DNA of 64,000 nt from Pseudomonadota bacterium (GTDB taxonomy: Bacteria > Myxococcota_A > UBA796 > SXON01): assembly GCA_030684355.1 (NCBI GenBank), contig JAUXTN010000159.1, positions 1 to 64,000 on the forward strand. The letters run 5' to 3'. The notes beneath the pieces are model-generated. The model saw nothing but the letters and a program-made list of their open reading frames with translations. It did not search any database and was not told the DNA's origin. The position numbers and the translations under genes were made by a program. The stretch's first letter is position 1. Every line of letters starts with the position of its first letter. Shown one piece after another: positions 49,893-56,745 of the stretch.

Positions 49893-50533
49893 TCGCTCTC
49901 GTCCTCCAGCTCGGGCTCGTCGTGTTCGGTACCGCCGACCTCGCCTGCGAGCAGGTCATCCATGGCCGCGCGCTCGTTCCCCGCGCCCTTCACGGCCTCG
50001 ACGAACCGGTACAGCGGCGTGCGCAGCTCGATGGCCTCGTCGAGGAGGCGCACGAAGCCGAGCTGCTCCAGGGTGCGGAGCGCGGCGTCGACCTCGCGCC
50101 GAAGGTTCTGCGCCTCAATCGTCGCGTTGCGGCTCTTCTTGGTGACCTTCAGCGTCTTGAGGAGCCGCTCCTCTCCCACCACCTGCTGCAGGGTGTCGAT
50201 CAGGCGCGCGCGGTACACGCGCCGATCCAGCGCGAAGATGGCGGGGTCCAGCAGGAGCGCGGCCAATGCCTGGCCAACGAGCATGCTCGCGGCGGAGAGC
50301 TTCGCCTGGCGCACGGCCGCATTGGGCTTGAGGTACACATACCCGGCCTCGGCGCGGACGAGATCGTAGCCGTAGCGCTCGTAGAGCCGCTCCAGGAACG
50401 GGTAGGCGGTGGTGACGAATGCGAAGGCCTCCCGATCGTCCGTGCAGAGGTGACAGCCCTCGCGGAGCCGGACATCCACCGAGGGAAACAGGCGGTCCTC
50501 GATGACCGCCGCCAGGTTCGCGTACACGCTCAT
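49889..50533 (-). CDS. mukE: MukE-like condensin subunit (JetB position)
   Basis: A 214-aa protein with the MukE pattern: LANPLFP-like VIEDRLFPSVDVRLREGCH near the start, FLERLYERYGYDLVRAEAGY, a FYL/VYLKP motif, LSAASMLVGQALAALLLDP, and RREVDAALRTLEQLGFVRLL as the second winged helix. The tail is acidic (DEPELEDESE), as in MukE. MukE bridges MukF and MukB and binds DNA. Both ends overlap neighbours by ATGA. The match to MukE is by motif and order, made without a search. Confidence 0.86.
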   Translation of the reverse strand: MSVYANLAAVIEDRLFPSVDVRLREGCHLCTDDREAFAFVTTAYPFLERLYERYGYDLVRAEAGYVYLKPNAAVRQAKLSAASMLVGQALAALLLDPAIFALDRRVYRARLIDTLQQVVGEERLLKTLKVTKKSRNATIEAQNLRREVDAALRTLEQLGFVRLLDEAIELRTPLYRFVEAVKGAGNERAAMDDLLAGEVGGTEHDEPELEDESE

Positions 50534-51804
50534 CGCCGCCCCTCCACACGCCAGTCTTCGACCGTGAGCCCCTCCGTCACGTGTACCCAGGGGCGTTCGA
50601 GCGCGGTCTGCACGTGCGTCCTGGTGGCCAGGATCTCGGCCACCCGCCCGGCGTCGCGGAAGCGCGCCTCTTCCGGCACGTCGGGTAGCACCTGGCGTAG
50701 CACCTCCGTGAGCGTGGTCGCTCCCCCGTCGACCGCGCGGAGCACCAGGGCTTCGAGCGGCACCGCCGACGCCGCCGGCACACGCTCGACCTCCTCCTCT
50801 GCACGGTGCTCCCGCTCTACGAGCGGCCGGTCCACGACATGCTCCACCGGGCGGAGCACCCGGATGCGCAGGCGGGGCGCCACGTCCAGCGTCCAAGGCC
50901 GGTCGGGCCAGCTCTGGAGCGAGTCGCGCAGTCGCTGGGTGAGCGCCCGATCCGGATCGAGCCGCACCAACGACCGGAGCGTCTGCAACATCGCCTGGTA
51001 ATAGGCCGACCACTCGTCGTGTCGCTTCACCGCCCAACCGGAGAGCCTCGCGAGGTCGGACACCAGCTCCCCCACCGCCCGCTCTGCTCGGTCCGCACCG
51101 GCAGCCTGGGCCAGCCCCTCGATGTCGTCGAGGATGGCTTCCAACCCCTTCTGCTCCTCGAGGATCACGTCCCGGAGCTCCTCCAGGCGCGCGGTCGTCG
51201 CCTCGAGCAGCCCCTGGGTCTGCTCCATGGCCTCGAGCCACCGCTCCGTGAGCAGGCGCGCGATGTCGGCCCTGACCGTCTCCTGGTCCTCGTCGAGCCC
51301 GCGCGTGCGCCGCTCGATCCCCTCCAACAGCGAGCGCGACGCCACGGTGATCGGAACCACCACGCGCTCCTCCCAGTGCGCCGCGGTCGAGGCGGCGCGC
51401 GCGTCGTCCCGCACCCGGGTGAGCTGGGACCCGAGCGTGGCCGTGAGCACCTTGAGGTTCTCCTTGGTGAGCTTCGCGTCGTCCACGAAGAAGTCCACGA
51501 TGGCGCGGCCGAGCCCCGAGAGGCTGTACTCGCCTTCGCGGGCGAGGCCGCCGAGGCTCACCAGCGTGACGAGCCGCTGCTCGCGGAGCCGTTGGAGCCC
51601 GTGCGTCGCCCGCTTGCGAGGGTTGTCGGCCTCGGGAAACTGGTCGTGTACGCTCGTGAGCCGGTCGAGCACGTCCCGCTCGAGGAGCGCGGCGGTCTCG
51701 GCTTCGCAGGCGCGGAGCACGAGCAGACAGCACATGTCGGCCGTGGAGAGGGCGAGCGACACGTGCTGCGTGCGGAGCCGAGCGAAGTTGCGGTCGATGT
51801 CCAT
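50530..51804 (-). CDS. mukF: MukF-like kleisin (JetA position)
   Basis: A 424-aa kleisin and first gene of the operon. The N-terminal winged helix (about 15-110: LALSTADMCCLLVLRACE, HGLQRLREQRLVTL, YSLSGLGRAIVDFFVDD) and central helical bundle (HWEERVVVPITVASRSLLEGI, EDQETVRADIARLLTERW) follow E. coli MukF in order and spacing. The C-terminal domain (about 325-420) would contact the MukB head. The ATG at 51804 lacks a strong Shine-Dalgarno. About 270 bp without genes precede it (51805-52075) and must hold the operon promoter; no clear -35/-10 boxes stand out there. Confidence 0.86.
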   Translation of the reverse strand: MDIDRNFARLRTQHVSLALSTADMCCLLVLRACEAETAALLERDVLDRLTSVHDQFPEADNPRKRATHGLQRLREQRLVTLVSLGGLAREGEYSLSGLGRAIVDFFVDDAKLTKENLKVLTATLGSQLTRVRDDARAASTAAHWEERVVVPITVASRSLLEGIERRTRGLDEDQETVRADIARLLTERWLEAMEQTQGLLEATTARLEELRDVILEEQKGLEAILDDIEGLAQAAGADRAERAVGELVSDLARLSGWAVKRHDEWSAYYQAMLQTLRSLVRLDPDRALTQRLRDSLQSWPDRPWTLDVAPRLRIRVLRPVEHVVDRPLVEREHRAEEEVERVPAASAVPLEALVLRAVDGGATTLTEVLRQVLPDVPEEARFRDAGRVAEILATRTHVQTALERPWVHVTEGLTVEDWRVEGRR

Positions 51805-52075
51805 CGGCGAGACGTACCATCAAAGGGGTGGGCGTCGAGACGCTCGGGCCAGGGGCGAGCGGACAGCAGGGGCCGGTGTCCCTGCAGCGCGACGGGCCCG
51901 GTGGGGACCTACACACAGCGTGTGCGCGTTGGCACGGGTCCAGGACCGGAGCCGGGCAGCCGGACGGCCGCGGACGGCCGCCGCTGCGGGACGGGGGTGC
52001 CCGGGCGAGCGGTAGTGGCTCGGGTGGCCACGGGGAACCCTCCCCCGCGTCGCGGCGGCGGCGCCGAGCGCTCCC

Positions 52076-52756
52076 TCACCCCGGGCAGTCGCAGCGACGC
52101 GATCCGTCCCCATAGTAGCCCAGGTCCTCAGTGCCATCGGGGCAGTCGCAGGCGGGATCCCACGCGCACTCCACGGCGCTGATGCCGGCGGAGCCGGCGC
52201 AGCAATCGTCGACCGTGTACCCGTCGCAGATGCCGGGCTCGCCCGCGCTCTCCAGCGGGGCGAGCGTGACGGGGACCTCCGCGAAGAGGGAGATCGAGTC
52301 GTCGCCGGCCGCGGACAGCCCGAGCCCGTTGATGCCCGCGTCCGCCACCCGGTAGCAGGTCCAGGTGCCGAGGCGCTTCGGCGTGCACCACTCCTTCGTC
52401 GGGGCCTCCGAGAGCGCGTGGATGGTGATCTCGGCCTTCTGCGCGGCGATCTCGTCCTCGTCCAGCGCGTAGCGCCAGTGGATGCCGAGCTCGCTGTCGC
52501 CGGTGTTCAGGCCCAGGAGGACGATCTCCGTGACGGTGAACTCGAACTCCCCCTCGAAACCGATCTCCACCGTGGCGCTGCTGTCGAGCGCGAGATCGAG
52601 GCTGCCCTCGGTCAACGTGTAGGTCGGCACGGTCTGCCCGACCCAGACGTTGGTGTAGGCGTACTGCGGGGTGCCTTCGATCACCTCGGCGTCGGGGATG
52701 GCGATGTACTGGTGCTCGCAGCTGACGAGGAGGGCGAGGGCGGGGAGGATGGGCAT
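52076..52756 (-). CDS. Small uncharacterised lipoprotein
   Basis: A 226-aa lipoprotein: MPILPALALLVSC gives signal and lipobox, followed by a beta-rich body of unknown family. The C-terminal third is cysteine-rich (CDGYTVDDCCAGSAG, CAWDPACDCPDG, RRCDCPG), suggesting several disulfides or a metal site. The ATG at 52756 is chosen because GGAG lies 8 nt upstream; a GTG four codons earlier would put the start on top of that site. It is transcribed toward the muk operon and read-through into it is possible. Confidence 0.72.
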   Translation of the reverse strand: MPILPALALLVSCEHQYIAIPDAEVIEGTPQYAYTNVWVGQTVPTYTLTEGSLDLALDSSATVEIGFEGEFEFTVTEIVLLGLNTGDSELGIHWRYALDEDEIAAQKAEITIHALSEAPTKEWCTPKRLGTWTCYRVADAGINGLGLSAAGDDSISLFAEVPVTLAPLESAGEPGICDGYTVDDCCAGSAGISAVECAWDPACDCPDGTEDLGYYGDGSRRCDCPG

Positions 52757-52849
52757 CGGTGTCTCCACCGCCGAGCGATTGCAAGACGCGCGCCAGCGCG
52801 CCCGGGGAGCGCCGCCTGCCCGGGACCGGGCAAGGTCGGCTCGCCGATG

Positions 52850-53290
52850 GAGAGGGGCGCGCGCACGAGGCCGACAGCCCCACCGGGGAGCGGAAGCGGG
52901 TGATTCGCGGCGCCAAGAAGGTCGAGGTGAGGACGCCCGAGCGCGTCGAGCACATCGCCGCGCCGCACCTGCGCATCTCGACCCGGCGCGCTGGGTCCGC
53001 GATCAGGCGCGCGTCGGGGCCACCGGAGCAGCACCCGGAATACCGGCAACGCCCCCACGGGCTCCCGGTCGGCAACCTGCGGTGCGCGGTGCCTCGACGC
53101 CGCCGAGGCCGCGCTCGCCACCGCGAAGCCCGCCCACACGCCTGCCCGGCTGGATCCCGACTCCCTGCGCGCCCGCGCCCACGACAAGGTGGTCCACCTC
53201 GCCGAGGTCCTCCGCCGCCACGTTCGCGCGGGGCTCGACGAACGCTGCCGGTACGACGCCTATACGACAACCAGCCTTGAAACGGCCGTA
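52850..53290 (+). pseudogene. Decayed coding fragments, family not recognised
   Basis: No intact gene fits here. Two pieces have strongly coding-like codon bias (third positions nearly all G/C) but lie in different frames: about 52850-52985 (DGEGRAHEADSPTGE, KVEVRTPERVEHIAAPHL) and about 53085-53290 (RCLDAAEAALATAKPAH, DKVVHLAEVLRRHVRAGLDE). Neither has a proper start and the second runs toward the low-GC boundary. They look like remnants of one or two genes truncated when the accessory cassette to the right arrived. The stretch 53351-53605 downstream holds nothing I can support as a gene. Confidence 0.4.
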
Positions 53291-53320
53291 CTCCTGGGGA
53301 GCCGTGTCGCGACACGCTCC

Positions 53321-53350
53321 AAAAAGCGAAAAGCCGCCTCGCGGCGGCTT
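53321..53350 (-). terminator. Rho-independent terminator of the three-gene low-GC cassette
   Basis: On the minus strand the sequence is AAGCCGCC, loop GCGA, GGCGGCTT, then TTCGCTTTTT. That is a perfect 8-bp GC-rich stem followed by a T-rich tract, the classic intrinsic terminator form. It lies about 255 nt downstream of the last gene of the cassette. An upstream-facing A-tract means it is unlikely to work on the plus strand. Confidence 0.85.
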
Positions 53351-53605
53351 ATCTGGAGTTGGTGAGCCTAACGGGAAGACTTCTTAACTACTTCCGGGCA
53401 AATTCGTCGCAAGTTGGGGAGCTTGTGGAACGGATTTATCAGCCGCGAAGCCGTTCCGATTCTGCGGAGCACGTCGAACGGGACACCTCGAGCGCCGCGC
53501 TTTAGGAGCGTGACCCTTGGTGGGCTTCGTCTTCCCGACGGGTGTTAGCGCCGCCCGCTCTTGCCCGCCGACATCCACGCCCCCCAACGGTCGATAGCAG
53601 CGCGT

Positions 53606-54310
53606 CTAGGGTCCGATCTCGGCGGCAAGGCGCGCACGAACGGCCGCGCCGCGCTGCCTGGCATCGTGGAACGCGGCGGGCAGGTCGTTGGAGTCGGCGC
53701 CGCCCACGACCTCCTCGGGTCGTATCCGGGCGCATCCGCGTTCAGCTGCGACCGCAGCAATGTGCTCGTCGGTGATCTCGGTCGGATGCGCAAGTTGAAA
53801 GTTCCGAAGCGCATCTACGATGCGGTCGTGCCAGACGCCGTCTTCCTCGCGGGATTCCCAGGACGCGATGTCCAGCAGCGTTGCGCCCGCGCTCTCGAAG
53901 ATGTGGAGCACGAAGGTAGCGCAGGTGAGGCCATGAGCCTCGCCTGCGAGTTCAAGCTGGCCACTCTCCAGAAAGCGGCCGCCCTCATAGAGCACCCCAT
54001 AGGGAATTTCCCGCTGACTTCGAGTTACGACTCGGCGGCAAACCGCTACCACAGATGGAAGCAGCTCTGCATCAATGTTCGGCGCCACTCCGACGTAGGG
54101 GCGATCCTGCCGAAAGCCCGCCCCCCAGAACGGCTCGTCCTTGAGCCGCGCGTGGAACGCTAGGTGAAGGAACTTGAGAGGTTCACGCGGTGGAGCGTAT
54201 AGGACCCCTACGTGAAGTTGGTCAACCGCCGGGTCGGCCACGAATACGGCGACGCCGACGCGGAATTGCTCAGTTCGCTCCGCCGGGAGCGGCGTGTAGA
54301 TGAAGTTCAT
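53606..54310 (-). CDS. Unknown protein with NlpC/P60-like (permuted papain-fold) features
   Basis: A 234-aa protein with no clear family. Two segments recall permuted NlpC/P60-LRAT-like peptidases: a His in LKFLHLAFHARL, and a later Cys in a hydrophobic helix start, HGLTCATFVLHIFESAG. The intervening IPYGVLYEGG strand fits too. In such enzymes the His precedes the Cys, as here, so a thiol peptidase, amidase or acyltransferase activity is plausible but unproven. No signal peptide is visible. It follows the 54320-55024 gene by 9 nt and ends the cassette. Hand count of one 60-bp line next to it (54301-54360) is 53% GC, much lower than the rest of the window. Confidence 0.7.
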   Translation of the reverse strand: MNFIYTPLPAERTEQFRVGVAVFVADPAVDQLHVGVLYAPPREPLKFLHLAFHARLKDEPFWGAGFRQDRPYVGVAPNIDAELLPSVVAVCRRVVTRSQREIPYGVLYEGGRFLESGQLELAGEAHGLTCATFVLHIFESAGATLLDIASWESREEDGVWHDRIVDALRNFQLAHPTEITDEHIAAVAAERGCARIRPEEVVGGADSNDLPAAFHDARQRGAAVRARLAAEIGP

Positions 54311-54319
54311 AGGCTCGGG

Positions 54320-55024
54320 TCACTCAAGGCCACGTAGTATGCGATCGACTCGAACCGCTTCGTACTTCTGCAGCAACAGCGTCCGCGTGTGCTCAAGCAT
54401 GGCGGGTCGTGACTTGAGCTCGCGCCGCCACGGCCGCGTGGCCGTCAGAACCCCGAGGCACACCTCGGTCGGAAGCACCTCGCCCCGAAGTCGCTGAAGG
54501 AAGCGCTCGCACCGCGCGGAGCGGCGTTGGAGCATCTCTGATTCCACGAACTCGAAGACGACGTCCAACGCTTGAGACACCTCACCTGCCGCCGAAAGTG
54601 TCGCCACCCGCTCGACGACGGGCTCCACGACGAACTGATCATAGCTGGCGACCTCGACGGGCAGGACGTTCACCATCGTGAAGAACGAGTCGGTGCTCCT
54701 CGGCTCGCGTGTGAGGACCTCGACGGTTGGCCAGAAGCCCTCCGCCGTCCAGTAGTTTCGGGCCTCCACCACTTGCCGCGAAAAGCGCACGCTCGCCAGG
54801 GTCCGTGTGGCATTGTCGCCGTGCCCGGAGCCAAAGAGCTTAAGCGCGTAGTCGGCGAGAAAGTCCCATACCATGAAGGTCTGGGCGGGGAGAGGCGAGC
54901 CTGCGGGGGGAGCCACATCGATGCGCCGCTTGGGCGCGGCGAAACTCGCGGCGAGCGTGCGCAGCTGCCTCGTAGCATCGACACCGGCGATTCCGTCGGT
55001 CGAAACTTCTGCTGCCGCGATCAC
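54320..55024 (-). CDS. Unrecognised protein, middle gene of the low-GC cassette
   Basis: A 234-aa soluble protein of unknown family. Visible features are a predicted beta segment (FFTMVNVLPVEVASYDQFVV) followed by an all-helical C-terminal part (EVSQALDVVFEFVESEMLQR, RCERFLQRLRGEV, RTLLLQKYEAVRVDRIL). No catalytic motif, signal peptide or membrane segment is evident. The GTG start overlaps the upstream stop (GTGA) and the stop is 9 nt before the third gene, so all three are made from one mRNA. A scaffolding or adaptor role between the other two products is a guess. Confidence 0.68.
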   Translation of the reverse strand: MIAAAEVSTDGIAGVDATRQLRTLAASFAAPKRRIDVAPPAGSPLPAQTFMVWDFLADYALKLFGSGHGDNATRTLASVRFSRQVVEARNYWTAEGFWPTVEVLTREPRSTDSFFTMVNVLPVEVASYDQFVVEPVVERVATLSAAGEVSQALDVVFEFVESEMLQRRSARCERFLQRLRGEVLPTEVCLGVLTATRPWRRELKSRPAMLEHTRTLLLQKYEAVRVDRILRGLE

Positions 55025-55674
55025 TCGGCTTCTCCCAAGTCAGCCAAGATTGTACGAGCCAAGGAGTCGAACTCCGCCCAGCCTGCCAGAATCTCTCTCA
55101 CCAAACCTGCCGCATTGTCACCCCCCACCGCCTTGTGGAAGTTGAAAGCAAAAAGCAGTCGGTGAACGTTGTTGCCTTCCGCGTCGCGCAGTAGCGCGGG
55201 CTTGATGTCCAGTTTCAAGCGGGCGCCGTGCGCGACGTCTCGACTCAGGTAGGCACCGAACTGCGCGTCCGCGTCCGCAAAGTGCCGGTAGACTGGCGCG
55301 TCCGCGCGGCCGAAAAGGCGCCGGCTCGCGGCAGTCATGGGCTCGCCCCCCGCGTCGAGGTGCCAGTGGAAGTTCAGTCCGACGGCGAGAAACGGGGTGT
55401 GGGGGACCAGATCGATCAAGCGGCCGAGCGCCGACTCGAGCAAGTCGGGAACAGCCGCATCAGAAGGAGGGATGAACTGGAGTTGCTGCGGCAACACCAA
55501 CAGCGAGAAGCGGCTTGTCGGGACCTGAGCGAGTGCATCGGTGACGATGATGCCGGGCAGGATGTCGTCCTCCGCGACGATGCCGTGCCGCACGAGCCAG
55601 TTAGGAGTGAACAGGCTCGGATTCAGCACGTTCGCCGCAATGACGACGTTCTGGGACGCCAGCGACGCCCTCAT
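55021..55674 (-). CDS. Unrecognised protein, first gene of the low-GC cassette (TIGR04255-like pattern)
   Basis: A 217-aa protein. The segment SRFSLLVLPQQLQFIPP followed by a helix and then PFLAVGLNFHWHLD resembles the layout of TIGR04255-type proteins (a strand pair, a helix, then a G-L-x-Y/F strand), but I cannot confirm this by eye. The C-terminus is a strand-loop-helix (RLLFAFNFHKAVGGDN, LVREILAGWAEFDSL). The ATG at 55674 is used; an in-frame TTG at 55692 would add six residues. Hand count of line 55021-55080 is 57% GC. The promoter should lie in 55675-56014. Confidence 0.66.
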   Translation of the reverse strand: MRASLASQNVVIAANVLNPSLFTPNWLVRHGIVAEDDILPGIIVTDALAQVPTSRFSLLVLPQQLQFIPPSDAAVPDLLESALGRLIDLVPHTPFLAVGLNFHWHLDAGGEPMTAASRRLFGRADAPVYRHFADADAQFGAYLSRDVAHGARLKLDIKPALLRDAEGNNVHRLLFAFNFHKAVGGDNAAGLVREILAGWAEFDSLARTILADLGEAE

Positions 55675-56014
55675 GCGCGCGCTTCGCAGCAAGTAGCTGA
55701 CGCCTTCGGGACTGGGGCGGCGGTCGTCGGCATCGGGACTCCTGGCGGTGAGAACGTAACCGCAGGCCGGTTATCGGCGAGCGCGCGCCTGCGCCTAAGG
55801 CAATTGAACCCACCGATGCTGCGGTCCTGGCGGACGGGCGCGTGCGGCACCCGCCGGCCGCTGATCTCATCTGGGCGGGAACCCCGAGCGGGGCTCGCGT
55901 CATCCCCCCGGATCGGCCCCGGCCCGTAGGGCCTGCTGGCGACTGGAGCGCGGCGCGAATGTCGCGAAACCACATGCTTCTGCGCCCGTTCTGCGCCACC
56001 CTTGTGCGCCGCGT
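55675..56014. other. Intergenic region between the cassette and the recombinase
   Basis: About 340 bp without a convincing gene. It has a GC shift from the low-GC cassette on the left to ordinary GC on the right. Candidate minus-strand promoter sequence for the cassette (CAATTG, GATAAC) is poorly spaced and not convincing. No inverted repeats long enough for a recombination crossover site were found by eye. Confidence 0.5.
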
Positions 56015-56653
56015 TCAGGAGGGGGCTGACGGGGTGGACTTCTGCGCCAGCATCCCGGCCTCGTCCAGCCTCCGCCGGAGGGTGTCCTTCTGGATGCCGG
56101 TGGCCTCGGCGACGGCCCGCCAGCCCCATCCCTGATCGAGCAGCGACCGGGCGGCCACGAGCGCCTTGTCCGCCGTGATCTTCCGCGGCCGCCCACAGTG
56201 CGTACCCGCGGCCTTCGCTCGCCGGACCCCGGCCACGACGCGCTCTTGTATGAGGGCCCTCTCGAACTCCGCGAACGCCCCGAGGAGTTGAAGGAGCAGG
56301 CGGCCTGTCGGCGTGGTGGTGTCGATGCCGGCGTCCCGCAACGACGCGAAGCCCACCCCCCATCCTGCGAGCTGATCGAGGACGCCGAGGAGGTGCTGAA
56401 GGCTGCGGGCGAGGCGGTCGAGCTTCCAGACGACGAGGACATCGAAGCGGCCGGCCTGCGCGTCCGCGAGCATCTGGTCGAGCGCAGGGCGCGACGTCTT
56501 CGACCCGGAAACGCCGTTGTCGACGTACTCCTTGGCGACAGTCCACCCTCGCTGTGCCGCGACCTGGCGCAGCTCCTCGAGCTGGAGGCCGCTGTCCTGG
56601 CCGTGATTCACGGTGCTAACGCGGGCGTAGAGTGCCACTCGGGGCTGAGACAT
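56015..56653 (-). CDS. Small serine recombinase (resolvase/invertase family)
   Basis: A 212-aa site-specific recombinase. The catalytic serine is S13 in VALYARVSTVNHGQDSGLQL. The conserved core follows: KEYVDNGVSGSKTSRPAL, VLVVWKLDRLARSLQHLL, TGRLLLQLLGAFAEFERAL and a C-terminal helix-turn-helix (GWRAVAEATGIQKDTLRRRL). Length and domain order match Tn3 resolvases and Gin/Pin-type invertases, not the large integrases. The ATG at 56653 has GGAG upstream; the 17-codon extension upstream lacks this. It probably moves or inverts something nearby; no crossover pair was identified. Confidence 0.9.
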   Translation of the reverse strand: MSQPRVALYARVSTVNHGQDSGLQLEELRQVAAQRGWTVAKEYVDNGVSGSKTSRPALDQMLADAQAGRFDVLVVWKLDRLARSLQHLLGVLDQLAGWGVGFASLRDAGIDTTTPTGRLLLQLLGAFAEFERALIQERVVAGVRRAKAAGTHCGRPRKITADKALVAARSLLDQGWGWRAVAEATGIQKDTLRRRLDEAGMLAQKSTPSAPS

Positions 56654-56745
56654 GGAGGGCTCCGGCAAGCAGGCCGCCTGCGCTCCGTAGGTTGTACCGT
56701 ACATAACGACGGGCGCCGAGCGAGTTCACCAACCGCATCGGCGCG

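Noticed and set aside
53351..53400. Partial tRNA or attachment site after the terminator
   Set aside because: The stretch TGGAGTTGGTGAGCC looks slightly tRNA-like, but there is no T-loop, no acceptor pairing and no matching repeat at the other side.
53384..53587. Small minus-strand gene of 67 codons
   Set aside because: Basic, low-complexity product with no start signal or coding bias; it lies in the trailer of the cassette mRNA.
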